This document shows positions 19,021 to 29,008 of a stretch of 64,000 nucleotides of DNA, one piece after another. Every line of letters begins with the position of its first letter. The first letter of the stretch is position 1. The notes beneath the pieces are model-generated. The model searched no databases and was not told the DNA's origin. It saw only the letters and a list, made by a program, of their open reading frames with translations. The stretch lies in NCBI GenBank assembly GCA_016592635.1, contig AP023240.1, positions 2,831,630 to 2,895,629 of the forward strand. The letters are read 5' to 3'. The position numbers were made by a program, and so were the translations under genes. Origin of the DNA: Methyloprofundus sp. (lineage in GTDB: Bacteria; Pseudomonadota; Gammaproteobacteria; Methylococcales; Methylomonadaceae).

Positions 19021-21036
19021 TTAATGTTTTTGCTGCTTGCTGCGTTCCAAATGTGCCTGCCACCTCAAACTTTCCCAATCCCTGATTAACTTTTCAGTAC
19101 GTTCGCGATATTGCTTATCAGCCAATGCTTCTTCAAAGGCTTTCCACACATTATCTTCACTAAAAAAAACCTGTTCGGTACGAAAATCAAAAATGGTCCT
19201 TGCTCCACTATTTCTTACATGTGCAATTAATAAAGGCCGATCTAAACTACCCACTAACTGAAAAACTGTTTTATCAGAATTAACCCAAGCATTTTTTAAC
19301 CCTAATGCACTTCGCACAGCTAATTCAGCCACATCAACTTGCCCCATCGCTTCAGTTATCGTAATGTCAGTGGTATTTAAAATTAATGGTATTCTGGTTT
19401 GCGAGTCATTAATAGCATGTCCATGCCCTAAAAAACCATCATCAAATAGAGATTCGCCATGATCACCCAGTATAACCACAAGACTATCTTCTAAAACCCC
19501 CAGACTTTTTAGCTGCTCCCACACTTGACCAGTTGCCCAGTCGGCATTTGCAATAGCATTCCAATATGTTTTAGTCACCTCATTTTTATTTTCTATATTT
19601 ATTTTAGAACGAGGAATAAATGTTTCCGTAATACGTTTGGTCATTTGTGGGTGAGAATACGGAAAATGCGCTGCTTGAAAATTGAGGTAAATAAATTGAG
19701 GCTGGCTAAAATCTAATTGCCCGATACGTAAATTAAATTGCTCAATAACACGCTCTTCACTCAATCTTAAGCTACCAGAATCTTTACTACTGTAAACTCG
19801 ATCTTCTATCGCCGTACGTGCATCAAAGTAATCAACACCTTTGGCTTTCATGCCTACTAAATTGGCAACATCACCAAATGATTCATCCTGACCTGAAATA
19901 ATGGAAACCTGATAACCAGACCTTTGCAAAAAACCTAATAAATTATCACTATTCTGACCTATTAAATTTCTATTAAATATCGCTTTTAAAGAAGTAGTCG
20001 TATAACCTGTATGACTATAAGCATTCTTTATAACAGTACCAGACTCTGCTATTTTTCTAAGCATCGGTGCCACATATTGGCCATCAAGCTTTTGCTCTAG
20101 TAAATCAGCACGCGCACTTTCTAGTACTATAAGAATGATATGCTTGCCCTTTTTCGATTTGATTTTAGCAAAACTATCCACTGCAACTACTGGTTCGTAT
20201 GCATCCCCCAAAAAGCCATCTTCATCAACTCCATTCCCAGGGATATCCAAAGCCCCCGGAAACACCTGAGCATTAAAAATTTCTGGGTCATGTGGAAATG
20301 AAAAACTACCAAATCCATCAAAATCAACATCTGATAACGTATCTAAAGCTTTACTAACGAGGTGAAAAGATGTTTTTTTCTGCATACCATACAATAACAA
20401 AGGGTTTACCGAAACAAACCTTGTGACAAATGGCGTTAACAGCAAAGCAAATATTAACCCATACAATATAATAGCTTGCTGTCGTTTATAAATAGGAAAT
20501 TCATTGACATAATTAAAGCGAGTCAAAAATTTTGAACTCAGAATAAAAAAAGCAATTAGCATGCTTGCAAGCGCAACAAAAAAAGCAATTTCACTACCCG
20601 CATAAAGTAACGCATCCTTTAAGCTCCCCCCACCTAGGTTTTGTAAAATCAAAAAGTTTACCGTGTCATTAAAATACGACAACACCTTAAACTTAAACCC
20701 GAGCCAGCCCCCCATAACCAGCATGGTTAACACCGAGAAGATGTAATAAATATAAATTCCGTGCTTATCTAAACGATCAACAATAAAAAACCAGATAACA
20801 GCAATAACACCAAAAAAGACAATATCAAACCACAGTGAAAAACCGATAAAGACCACACGATCAAAAATGCTCAGATAAGAATATGGCTGTAAGAAACCGC
20901 CTGTAAAAATATTATATTTATAATGTAGTAACAGAAATTCAAAAACCTGAATAACTGCAACAACTATTAAAACCGAAATAAAGCGGCGATACCGCCACAC
21001 AAATTCCTCACACCTAATAAAATTCACTACCGTCAT
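19021..21036 (-). CDS. Membrane-anchored alkaline-phosphatase-superfamily transferase (LtaS/MdoB type)
   Basis: The 671-residue protein has five N-terminal membrane helices (about residues 15-215) and an extracytoplasmic sulfatase-like domain (about 290-650). Metal and active-site motifs are visible: IILIVLESARADLL, the candidate nucleophile threonine in SHTGYTTTSLK, and ILGDHGESLFDDGFLGHGH. Such enzymes move phosphoglycerol or phosphoethanolamine onto glycans or lipids in the periplasm. Between membrane and catalytic parts are two calcium-loop-like acidic stretches, DVDFDG near residue 236 and DIPGNGVDEDG near 264, unusual for the family. It stands alone between two copies of a dispersed repeat. 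The donor and acceptor cannot be told from sequence. Confidence 0.8.
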   Translation of the reverse strand: MTVVNFIRCEEFVWRYRRFISVLIVVAVIQVFEFLLLHYKYNIFTGGFLQPYSYLSIFDRVVFIGFSLWFDIVFFGVIAVIWFFIVDRLDKHGIYIYYIFSVLTMLVMGGWLGFKFKVLSYFNDTVNFLILQNLGGGSLKDALLYAGSEIAFFVALASMLIAFFILSSKFLTRFNYVNEFPIYKRQQAIILYGLIFALLLTPFVTRFVSVNPLLLYGMQKKTSFHLVSKALDTLSDVDFDGFGSFSFPHDPEIFNAQVFPGALDIPGNGVDEDGFLGDAYEPVVAVDSFAKIKSKKGKHIILIVLESARADLLEQKLDGQYVAPMLRKIAESGTVIKNAYSHTGYTTTSLKAIFNRNLIGQNSDNLLGFLQRSGYQVSIISGQDESFGDVANLVGMKAKGVDYFDARTAIEDRVYSSKDSGSLRLSEERVIEQFNLRIGQLDFSQPQFIYLNFQAAHFPYSHPQMTKRITETFIPRSKINIENKNEVTKTYWNAIANADWATGQVWEQLKSLGVLEDSLVVILGDHGESLFDDGFLGHGHAINDSQTRIPLILNTTDITITEAMGQVDVAELAVRSALGLKNAWVNSDKTVFQLVGSLDRPLLIAHVRNSGARTIFDFRTEQVFFSEDNVWKAFEEALADKQYRERTEKLIRDWESLRWQAHLERSKQQKH

Positions 21037-21125
21037 CCATCCTTTATACTATTATTTATAGTTACCTAGACTATCATACCATTGACATACTGAGTGCCAA
21101 TGACTAACATCATGGCTTAGAAATG

Positions 21126-21270
21126 AAGAATTTAATAGTACCCAAAAGTATGGCACACAGCTTTGGCGACACAGTCATTCTAGAAACACCGAAGCATAGC
21201 AGGCTACGCAACTTTTTTACAACGCGAAAAATAAACAAAAAGTCTAAACTTAGTTGTTGAATTTATTACC
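21126..21270 (+). repeat. Dispersed repeat family 1, copy B (diverged)
   Basis: The start GAATTTAATAGTACCCAAAA and the following AGTATGGCACA are almost identical to the copy at 29039. The block GCAGGCTACGCAACT-TTTTT-AACGCGA is also shared. After about 21230 the match fades, and the end instead resembles the other repeat family (TTATTACCAGCACGCTCCTA at 21265-21284). It fills most of the 304-base gap before the GT-C-like gene. Confidence 0.65.
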
Positions 21271-21340
21271 AGCACGCTCCTAAATACTCTAAAACCATAT
21301 TGCTTCTACCCAAGGCCATCAAGGTATATACTTAATTAAG

Positions 21341-22987
21341 ATGCTAAAAAAAACATACTCTCAATTTTCTAACCATCCATTTTTTTCATTTGTTGTTATT
21401 GCACTCTTCATTTCTGCTGTTTTTTCCTTGAAAGGGGCTTTACAAGATGTGCACTGGGATGCCCCTCTATATCTTTTTCGAGCAAAATATATAACTGCAC
21501 TCCTAGATTCATATTCATTAAATGCTGAACAAATTAGCGCATTAGCTGGGACTGCTGAGTCTCAATACTGGGCTTTTACTCGTTTAGGTACTTCTACTTT
21601 ATTAGGCTTAATTACTTTCTTTTTTGGTTCAACCATCTTATCCATAAAAGTCATGTCTTGGCTGTATACATTCCTGCTCACTTGCGGGGTTATTTTTAGC
21701 GTCATACTTAGTCAGAAAATAATTGTTATTTTTGAAAAAAATCTATCCTCTAAAAGTATCCTGTTAGGCGGACTAATTTCAGGAGCACTCTATATAACAT
21801 CTGATATTTTTCGCTATTTAAGTGGTAATTTAATAAGCGAGGCACCTGCCATTTTTTTCGCTTCAGCTTGCCTCCTCTCATTTGTTAATGCCTACACAAA
21901 GCAAAATATTTTTTATGCCATTTTAAGTGGCTTGCTTGCTTTTTGCCTCTATTTTATAAAAATGGATGCAATCTGGATTTATGTTACTTTTATTATCAGT
22001 TTCTACTTTTTTTTAAATATTCAAAAATCTGACGAAAAGGTAAGGTGGCAGGTATTTTTTGTTAGTGCTTTCATTGCAGCAAGCTGCTATATCAGTTATG
22101 CAATTTATTTTTACCCATTAGCCAACCCTATCAACCTCATAAGGTTTGCTGATAGTTTAAAAGATGGTAATTTAAACCTAGGCGGTTACCCCGCTCTTCC
22201 ACAACTATTTGTAGCGGCAGGGCTGCTTTTAATTGGCTGGGTCATATCTGCATTTTATAATATTAAAAAATCCCTTTTCTGGTTCACATTCACTTGGTTT
22301 TTTTTAATAATCCTTCCCTATATAGATACGTTAATAAACGATTACATCATTCAAGTTAGAATATTAGCCCTCATTATGCTGCCATTAATGATCGCATCTA
22401 CTTATGGGTGGGCCACACTCCTAGAGTCAAATAAAATACCCCCCAAACAAAAACAAACTACTTTGTATCTATTGGCATTTATATCTATAACATTAATTGC
22501 CATCTCTCAAGCTGAGTCATACAAAATGCTACGTAAACTACCTGGTGGTTGGCGACTACAATATGTACAGCAATATTTATCAACCCCAAACTTCCAACGA
22601 AAATACTTCCCCTTAGAAGAACTAGATATTGTTAGCAAACTGCTATATCAGAATACTAGTAGAAACCTTATCTTTTGGAATAAAGATAACAACCCTGAAT
22701 ATGATGAATATATAGCTATTTTTCGGTACTTAGCCCCTAGAAAAATGCAAGTTACGAATTTTTTTCAAGACTTCTCACCTAATGAAGGTTCATGCCAGTC
22801 TAATATCAATTATTCAGGCATTGAACCTGTTTCATTCTGTACTGATGCGTCATACGATAATGAGGGTACAAATTTAACACCTAAAGTAGGCCTGTGGGTA
22901 ATGAGCCCTACTCCGTGCACTTCACCTAACTCAGCTTTATTTCAGTCTGAGCATGTAAACCTTTGCTCTTGGCGTATGCAGCAATAA
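21341..22987 (+). CDS. Polytopic membrane protein, probable GT-C glycosyltransferase
   Basis: The 548-residue protein has about ten to twelve membrane helices, from VVIALFISAVFSL near residue 18 to TLYLLAFISITLIAIS near 385. A soluble C-terminal part of roughly 150 residues contains several cysteines. In the first periplasmic loop, DVHWDAPLYLFRA holds acidic residues at the place where GT-C enzymes of the PMT/ArnT type keep their catalytic aspartate, and GNLISEAPAIFF resembles a second conserved loop. This suggests transfer of a sugar from a polyprenyl-phosphate donor. No family could be named with certainty. It opens a run of plus-strand genes leading into the exosortase. Confidence 0.55.
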   Translation: MLKKTYSQFSNHPFFSFVVIALFISAVFSLKGALQDVHWDAPLYLFRAKYITALLDSYSLNAEQISALAGTAESQYWAFTRLGTSTLLGLITFFFGSTILSIKVMSWLYTFLLTCGVIFSVILSQKIIVIFEKNLSSKSILLGGLISGALYITSDIFRYLSGNLISEAPAIFFASACLLSFVNAYTKQNIFYAILSGLLAFCLYFIKMDAIWIYVTFIISFYFFLNIQKSDEKVRWQVFFVSAFIAASCYISYAIYFYPLANPINLIRFADSLKDGNLNLGGYPALPQLFVAAGLLLIGWVISAFYNIKKSLFWFTFTWFFLIILPYIDTLINDYIIQVRILALIMLPLMIASTYGWATLLESNKIPPKQKQTTLYLLAFISITLIAISQAESYKMLRKLPGGWRLQYVQQYLSTPNFQRKYFPLEELDIVSKLLYQNTSRNLIFWNKDNNPEYDEYIAIFRYLAPRKMQVTNFFQDFSPNEGSCQSNINYSGIEPVSFCTDASYDNEGTNLTPKVGLWVMSPTPCTSPNSALFQSEHVNLCSWRMQQ

Positions 22988-23190
22988 TTTTTCCATAATG
23001 GTATAATATTAACTTCGGTATATTCGTACCTTAACTAAAATTTTTACGATTATTGCTTAAGTTTAAGGCAAAGATTTCATAATTCCCACCTTGCTTTCAT
23101 GAGCATAAACTTTTGTGCTTAGCTTTATTTTGCTCACCCAATACAAAAATGATAACAAACGACTAACTTTTTGATCAAATTGGTACTTTT

Positions 23191-24042
23191 ATGGACAACC
23201 TAATACAAAATCAGAATATTTATCCTGAAAACAAGGACAACAAACTACTTTGGCTCTCTTTTGCCTTACTAGCATTACTCTTTGCTCCCACCATTGCCTG
23301 GCTTTTCGAGCGCTGGACTATGGGGGTTTGGCATAATGGCCATGGAATTTTAATCGCCGCCGTCGTTATCTACTTAGTGTGGAAGGAGCTAAAAAATAAC
23401 AATAGCCTACCTCAAAGTATTACACCTTGGGGATTTGCTGCTCTGTTACCCGCATTATTCCTACATATGCTAGATACAGGAATGCATACCCAACTACTAG
23501 GAGCAGCGGCATTCTTTTTAGCACTCCCAGGGTTATCTTTATTATTTTTAGGCATCGAGCGCACCAAGCTTATTTTATTTCCACTCTCGATGCTCATGTT
23601 CACCCTCCCTATTCCACTCGCTTTTACAGAGTCGGTTCATTTAGCGTTACGTCATATTGCTACGGATGGTACTGGATGGCTACTCAACCAAACCAATATC
23701 CCCCACTTTGTTTCTGGTACATTAATTGAAATACCTAATGGTTCTTTACAAGTTGCGGATGCCTGTAGTGGTTTCTCTACACTATATGCCACTATTACTG
23801 TCGCCATATTAACGGCTTATTTTTGTCCCAGTGTTATCCGAAGAATAATCATATTATGCATTGCTATTCCACTTGCTATTGGCGTTAATGTCATTAGAGT
23901 CTTCTTATTAACATTACTCGTTAATTGGTTCGGTTTAGATGTTCTTGCCACTGCCGCTCATGAAATATCAGGTCTATTAACTTTTGTCATTGCCTTACCT
24001 ATTATCTTTTGGATAGGTCAACCACCTCTTGAAGAAGAATAA
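23191..24042 (+). CDS. xrt: Exosortase (PEP-CTERM protein-sorting transpeptidase)
   Basis: The 283-residue integral membrane protein has about eight helices and the three invariant exosortase residues: C192 in VADACSGFSTLY, R236 in VNVIRVFLL and H257 in ATAAHEISG. Exosortases cleave C-terminal PEP-CTERM signals and are thought to hand the protein to a surface location together with exopolysaccharide. It is shorter than exosortases with a fused EpsI domain; here an EpsI-like protein is encoded separately, directly behind it. A candidate substrate lies at 49226-50848. I do not assign a subtype. Confidence 0.93.
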   Translation: MDNLIQNQNIYPENKDNKLLWLSFALLALLFAPTIAWLFERWTMGVWHNGHGILIAAVVIYLVWKELKNNNSLPQSITPWGFAALLPALFLHMLDTGMHTQLLGAAAFFLALPGLSLLFLGIERTKLILFPLSMLMFTLPIPLAFTESVHLALRHIATDGTGWLLNQTNIPHFVSGTLIEIPNGSLQVADACSGFSTLYATITVAILTAYFCPSVIRRIIILCIAIPLAIGVNVIRVFLLTLLVNWFGLDVLATAAHEISGLLTFVIALPIIFWIGQPPLEEE

Positions 24043-24046
24043 CACC

Positions 24047-24673
24047 ATGGTCTCCACCCGCTATTTAATACCAATGATAATCGTCACCATCTTGGCATTA
24101 GTCCCTACCATTATTCACAGCTATATTGGTGCTACTATCATAGATGGTAAATCTGTTGCTAAAATATCGACAACACTGAATAATTTTAATTCTCACCCCT
24201 CTAATCGAAATAAAACATGGGGTATGGATATTTTTGGTAGTGAAGATTGGTTTGAACGTGACTACCAAAATGATCATTATAAAAAGGTTCGTTTATTTGC
24301 AGCGCGCTCTTATGATCACAAACGCCTTTACCATCATGCTGAGTTGGCCCTATCTTATGGCAATAGTTTAACTAGCTTAGGCGTTATTTACTTTCCAGAT
24401 CACCCAGATACACCCATTCATATTCTCAAAAAAGACAACAACTCTTTATTAGTTGCCTACGCCCTACTCTATAACAATTCATTGGTAGCAGATCCAATTG
24501 TTCATCAACTTGGCGATTCAATGAGGCTTCTTTTTAGTGCTAGCAAGCCAATGACACTATTATATGCTTCTCAGTCAGGTCCTTTTAATATTAATGATTT
24601 AGAACAATCTAATGCAGTATCTTTATTAATAGCGGCAATACACAGCTTCCAAACTCAAGTAGTAAGCCAGTAA
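24047..24673 (+). CDS. EpsI-like exosortase-associated protein
   Basis: The 208-residue protein starts with a membrane anchor (about residues 5-27) and continues as a soluble extracytoplasmic domain rich in aromatic and charged residues. Position directly behind the exosortase (four bases after its stop), one N-terminal helix and size fit the EpsI/DUF3485 proteins that accompany or are fused to exosortases. I see no diagnostic motif, so the family name rests mainly on context. A TTG at 24029 would overlap the exosortase gene; I prefer the ATG at 24047. Confidence 0.6.
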   Translation: MVSTRYLIPMIIVTILALVPTIIHSYIGATIIDGKSVAKISTTLNNFNSHPSNRNKTWGMDIFGSEDWFERDYQNDHYKKVRLFAARSYDHKRLYHHAELALSYGNSLTSLGVIYFPDHPDTPIHILKKDNNSLLVAYALLYNNSLVADPIVHQLGDSMRLLFSASKPMTLLYASQSGPFNINDLEQSNAVSLLIAAIHSFQTQVVSQ

Positions 24674-24751
24674 GTTATGCTTAAAAACATACACTTTAAT
24701 GAGTGCTCTTATTTTAATACTTTTGCATCTTAGTCACTTACCTTACAAATC

Positions 24752-26110
24752 ATGCACCCTTCAATTGTAAAAAACATTAATTTTCCATTACACGAGAAAT
24801 TACTCAAGCGCCCCACCATTTCCTACGTTAATGATTTAGAAGAATCACAGTGGTTAAATCGAGAAGCAGTTGAATTATTACAACGCAAAAAATTACAACA
24901 ACTACTAAATCTAGCAGTTAAGCACTGCCCTTGGCACAGAGAGCGTATTTTAGCAGCCAGCTTGGACTTATCAGAACACAGCCTGCTAACTCTCAAAGAT
25001 TTAACTAAAATCCCCACCATGATCAAGCAAGATGCTCAACTACATGGTGCAGACATGACTTGGCTAGGTGTACCAGGTGGTGCGTATCAATATACGACTG
25101 GCGGATCAAGTGGCACACCACTTAATTTTTATTTTGGCAAATGGCGCCAAGCCTCCGATGCTGCAGGTAGAATTCGTGCTCGACGCTGGTGGGGGATAGA
25201 TATTGGTGATAAAGAAATCTATCTCTGGGGGGCTCCAGTTGAGTTAGCTAAAACCGATAAAATCAAACAAATTAGAGACCGACTTATGAATCAAGTCTTG
25301 CTCAATGCATTTGATATGTCACCAACAACCATGCAAGAATATTTGCAAACTATTCAGCAATACCAACCAAAATGTATGTATGGTTATGCGAGTAGTTTGG
25401 CATTATTAGCCAAATTTGCGCAAAGTATTAATGCAAAAATCAATATCCCTAGCCTTAAAGTTATTTTTACCACGGGGGAGCCACTATATCTCGACCAACG
25501 CAAACTGATTCAAGAGGTTTTTCAAGTTCCCGTTGCCAACGAATTTGGCAGCCGCGATATAGGCTTCACCTCTCATGAAACGCCCTCAGGACAAATGTTG
25601 CTCATGAGTGAAAGTCATATTCTGGAAATTTTGGATAGTGAAGGACAAGCAGTAGCAGCAGGCGAAACAGGTGAAGCCGTCATTACAGGCTTATGCTCTC
25701 AGGCGCAACCGTTTATTCGCTACCGAACTGGCGATATGATTAAGGCGACTGATGCAGTCTGTCAAGATGGTAGAGGACTACACGTCCTTGGGGAAGTCGT
25801 TGGTCGCTCAACTGATTTCATTATTAAGCAAGATGGTACTATCTTACATGCACTTGCTGTCATTTACGTATTACGTGCCATTGAAGGGGTTGAATCCTTC
25901 AAGATTATCCAACATTCTGTACAAGAAATGGAAGTGCAAGTAGTCCCTAATACACTTTGGAACGACAATGAGCCACAAATTATTGAACAACTACAGCAAC
26001 GTCTCGGAAAAATTGATATTGAAGTGAATACATTAGCAGCCATCCTTCCAGAAAAATCTGGCAAACATCGTTATGTAGTCAGCCATGTAGCATTACCAAC
26101 AAATTTTTAA
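24752..26110 (+). CDS. CapK/PaaK-like AMP-forming ligase
   Basis: The 452-residue protein belongs to the adenylate-forming group related to phenylacetate-CoA ligase and CapK. The phosphate-binding loop reads YTTGGSSGTPLNFYFG (about residue 112), with later motifs EFGSRDIGF and RYRTGDMIKA, and the C-terminal lid ends in GKHRYV. CapK-like members occur in exopolysaccharide and exosortase loci, where their acceptor is unknown. It probably activates a carboxylate as an acyl-adenylate for transfer to a surface polymer or carrier. It follows the EpsI-like gene by 78 bases in the same direction. Confidence 0.82.
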   Translation: MHPSIVKNINFPLHEKLLKRPTISYVNDLEESQWLNREAVELLQRKKLQQLLNLAVKHCPWHRERILAASLDLSEHSLLTLKDLTKIPTMIKQDAQLHGADMTWLGVPGGAYQYTTGGSSGTPLNFYFGKWRQASDAAGRIRARRWWGIDIGDKEIYLWGAPVELAKTDKIKQIRDRLMNQVLLNAFDMSPTTMQEYLQTIQQYQPKCMYGYASSLALLAKFAQSINAKINIPSLKVIFTTGEPLYLDQRKLIQEVFQVPVANEFGSRDIGFTSHETPSGQMLLMSESHILEILDSEGQAVAAGETGEAVITGLCSQAQPFIRYRTGDMIKATDAVCQDGRGLHVLGEVVGRSTDFIIKQDGTILHALAVIYVLRAIEGVESFKIIQHSVQEMEVQVVPNTLWNDNEPQIIEQLQQRLGKIDIEVNTLAAILPEKSGKHRYVVSHVALPTNF

Positions 26111-26269
26111 GCTTTTAAAAAAATACCATTTAAATTATAATTTAATTATTCTTTATTGCATGCAAAATTGCTCATGATTACTTTACTCAACACTTCACTT
26201 CAAGTAGCAAAAATACTTGCAAAGCAAGATTTAGCATTGTCAATATCATAAAAAATAGCCACCACCATC

Positions 26270-27439
26270 ATGTCTTTAACAAAACTCATAAGCTTGCCAT
26301 TTCGATATAAAATATGGAAGCCACTGCATATTCGTTTAATAGCCAATGACTTAATCAACCCGAATCAAGTCAAACATGAGCACCCGGTACACCTAAGCTC
26401 TACCATCAACTGGCTCTGCCGAGCACAAGATATTCGAGATGGCCAAACAGACAGTGGTGGTGTAGCTGCTGGCTGGAGCTTTGAAGATAATTGGCTACCT
26501 AGCTACCCAGAAACCAGCGGTTACATTGTTGAAACGTTCGTAGAGGCGGCAGAAATATTAAATAAACCAGAACTCTTAGATCGTGCCAATAAGATTTTAG
26601 ACTGGGAATTATCCATTCAAAATAAAGATGGCTCTTTTCCAGGACATTTTGGTGAAGCTGGTAGCCAACCCGTTATTTTTAATACTGGGCAAATCATGCA
26701 TGGTTTAAATTGCGGTTACAGTGAACTTAAACGTACCGAGTGCTTAGAAGCAGCTGTTAATGCGGGAAAATGGTTAATGGCACAACAAGATGCAGATGGT
26801 TGTTGGCGGCGCAGTACCCATAATGGTATCGTGCACACCTATAACACCCGTGCTACTTGGGCATTATTACAAACAGGCTTGCTTGCAAATGACCAAGAGC
26901 TCATTGCTGCAGCAACTAAAAATATCGACTGGGCATTAACTCAACAACTAGATAGTGGTTGGTTTAAAAATAATGCATTTACTACTGACGTAGAACCTTT
27001 TACACACACAATAGCTTATGCCATCAGAGGCATTCTCGAATGTGGCATCTTACTCAATAGGCAAGAATATATTGACTCAGCAACCAAAGCGGCAAAAGCA
27101 TTAGCATCCCAGCAAAAAACAGATGGTTCAATCGCCGGAACCTACGATCAAAACTGGCAGTCAAAAGCTTACTATGTGTGCCTAACAGGACTTGCTCAAA
27201 CCAGTATTATTTGGTCTCGCCTAGCACAAGCAAATCAAAACACTGAATTTCAGCCACATATTGATAAAGCCATTAGCTTTTTAAAGCAGAAACAGCATAT
27301 TAAAAACGATAATAGTATTAGCGATGGCGCAATTGCAGGTTCTTTTCCAATATGGGGGCGTTATTCAATGTTTGAATACCCTAATTGGGCTGCCAAATTT
27401 TTTGCTGACGCGCTTATTATTGATGAAGTAAAGAAATAA
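26270..27439 (+). CDS. Alpha/alpha-toroid protein with QW-like repeats
   Basis: The 389-residue cytoplasmic protein is built from repeats of the type Q-x-x-D-G-x-W/F: QNKDGSFPG, QQDADGCWRR, QLDSGWFKN and QQKTDGSIAG. Such repeats mark the alpha/alpha barrel of squalene-cyclase, prenyltransferase and some glycoside-processing enzymes. No DxDD cyclase acid motif is evident, so terpene cyclase activity is unlikely. Genes of this kind appear in exopolysaccharide loci with CapK-like ligases, which matches the neighbour upstream. Its substrate is unknown. No signal peptide is seen. Confidence 0.6.
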   Translation: MSLTKLISLPFRYKIWKPLHIRLIANDLINPNQVKHEHPVHLSSTINWLCRAQDIRDGQTDSGGVAAGWSFEDNWLPSYPETSGYIVETFVEAAEILNKPELLDRANKILDWELSIQNKDGSFPGHFGEAGSQPVIFNTGQIMHGLNCGYSELKRTECLEAAVNAGKWLMAQQDADGCWRRSTHNGIVHTYNTRATWALLQTGLLANDQELIAAATKNIDWALTQQLDSGWFKNNAFTTDVEPFTHTIAYAIRGILECGILLNRQEYIDSATKAAKALASQQKTDGSIAGTYDQNWQSKAYYVCLTGLAQTSIIWSRLAQANQNTEFQPHIDKAISFLKQKQHIKNDNSISDGAIAGSFPIWGRYSMFEYPNWAAKFFADALIIDEVKK

Positions 27440-27469
27440 ACAGCCACATAATGCGAATAAACTAAAATC

Positions 27470-28270
27470 ATGTCAAATTTATCAATTCTTATCTTATGTG
27501 GCAGTTCTCCACGCCACCTATATATCGCTAATGCCTTATGTAAGGCAGGCAAGCCCATTGCCATTGTGCAAGAAACCGGCACCCAATGGACTCTAAAAAA
27601 AGTGGCTAAGTTATTAAAACCGGTTAACTTTTACCGAAAAGTATGGCGCTGGGTTAGAGACAGAAAACGCTATACAGGTAATCAAGAAGAAAATTTCTTC
27701 TTTGGCGAGCAAAGCGCACAACTCGATCAACCCGAACTCGTTGTCGGTGTTCCGCATATCAACCACCCTGATGTCCTAAAATTAGCAAAAAAAACTCAAC
27801 CTGATGTGATTGCTGTCTTTGGTACTTCACTTATTAAGGGTTCACTTCTCAAAATGGGAAAGCATGGCATTGTTAATTTACATGGTGGACTATCCCCTCA
27901 TTACCGAGGTGCTGATTGTACTTTTTGGGCGCTTTATAATGGCGAACCAGACCAGGTTGGCTGCACTTTACATTTTATTAACGAAGGTATTGATACCGGC
28001 AAATTAATTGCCCATATATCTCCAGAAATTAAAGCAACAGATGATGAACTAACCTTATTTTGGCGAGCCGTACAAGATAGTGCTACAGTCTATGCCAGCT
28101 TAATGGATAAATTTGAACAAGGTGGCTCTTTAGGGCAACTACAAACAGAAAAAGGTTCTTTATACCAGGTAAAAGATAGAGAGTTAATACATGAACAAAA
28201 ATTAAACACTCTGCTTGAAAGTGGCCTTCTTGAAAAAAACACGCTCCCACAAAGAGTAAAGTGGTTCTAA
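27470..28270 (+). CDS. Formyltransferase-fold protein (probable sugar or amine N-formyltransferase)
   Basis: The 266-residue protein has the core of the methionyl-tRNA/GART formyltransferase fold. The catalytic Asn-His-Asp set is visible in GIVNLHGGLSPHYRGAD and FINEGIDTGKLI. It lacks the C-terminal tRNA-binding domain of Fmt, so it is more likely to transfer a formyl group from 10-formyl-tetrahydrofolate to an amino sugar or another small amine. The N-terminal LSILILCGSSPRHLYIANALCKAGKP is a Rossmann-like strand-helix. It follows the toroid gene by 30 bases and probably belongs to the same exopolysaccharide operon. Confidence 0.75.
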   Translation: MSNLSILILCGSSPRHLYIANALCKAGKPIAIVQETGTQWTLKKVAKLLKPVNFYRKVWRWVRDRKRYTGNQEENFFFGEQSAQLDQPELVVGVPHINHPDVLKLAKKTQPDVIAVFGTSLIKGSLLKMGKHGIVNLHGGLSPHYRGADCTFWALYNGEPDQVGCTLHFINEGIDTGKLIAHISPEIKATDDELTLFWRAVQDSATVYASLMDKFEQGGSLGQLQTEKGSLYQVKDRELIHEQKLNTLLESGLLEKNTLPQRVKWF

Positions 28271-28344
28271 AGATATAAAACCCTCTGTCCTTAATTTTTT
28301 CACCAACCGTTACACCCTATAGCCCAAGTGGGCAAGGCAAATCA

Positions 28345-28920
28345 ATGCGCTTATTTTTAGTACTAGTTTTAGCTCTTTGGCAAAGTTTCTTTATCAATAC
28401 TGCACAAGCATACACTAACAGTTATGCAACGCCACTAGAAATGAAAATGTTACCTAAACTGTGTCAGGTTCGTTTTCAATATGGCCATGAGGCACCAGAA
28501 TTTGCAAAATGGAGGACAATATTAGGGCCTGAATATATACATGTACATCACTATTGCGGTGGGCTTGTCGATATGTTTCATGCAAATGAAAATAGCCGAC
28601 AAAGACAAGGGAACTTAGAATCCGCAAGGTCAAACTTTAATTATGTTCTTAGAAGCATACAAAACCCCAAATTTATTTTATTACCTGATCTTTATTATCG
28701 ATTAGCGCTAGTTTCTAAAGACCTAGGCAATGTAGGTGAAGCTATTGGTTATGCAGAAAAATCTATTAATGCTAAAAGAAACTATTTGAACCCTTATATA
28801 TTGCTGGCAGATATTTATATTAAAGCAGGCAAAAAGAGCACTGCGAAAAAGCTACTCTTACAAGCTAAAAAATATCACCCTAATTCAAAAAGACTTAAAA
28901 GAAGGTTAAAAAAGGTTTAG
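28345..28920 (+). CDS. Secreted TPR protein
   Basis: The 191-residue protein has a signal peptide (MRLFLVLVLALWQSFFINTAQA). A segment with conserved-looking His and Cys residues follows (LGPEYIHVHHYCGGLVDM), then about three TPR-like helix pairs from residue 95 onward, for example PDLYYRLALVSKDLGNVGEAIGYAEKSINAKRNY. TPR proteins are regular companions of exosortase and exopolysaccharide systems as scaffold or export factors. The C terminus is very basic (KRLKRRLKKV). The exact role is unknown. It is the last gene of the plus-strand exosortase cluster. Confidence 0.65.
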   Translation: MRLFLVLVLALWQSFFINTAQAYTNSYATPLEMKMLPKLCQVRFQYGHEAPEFAKWRTILGPEYIHVHHYCGGLVDMFHANENSRQRQGNLESARSNFNYVLRSIQNPKFILLPDLYYRLALVSKDLGNVGEAIGYAEKSINAKRNYLNPYILLADIYIKAGKKSTAKKLLLQAKKYHPNSKRLKRRLKKV

Positions 28921-29008
28921 AGGAATCATTGTGTTGTCTGAAAAATAGGCATATAGCAGGCATCACAACTATTTTACTCAGCTAACTGCAGGGTAAAAGC
29001 AGAGTTCA

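Noticed and set aside
26270..27439. Terpene (squalene-hopene) cyclase
   Set aside because: QW-type repeats are present but the DxDD catalytic motif is not, and the protein is much too short.
27470..28270. Methionyl-tRNA formyltransferase (Fmt)
   Set aside because: The C-terminal tRNA-binding domain is absent and the gene lies in a polysaccharide cluster.
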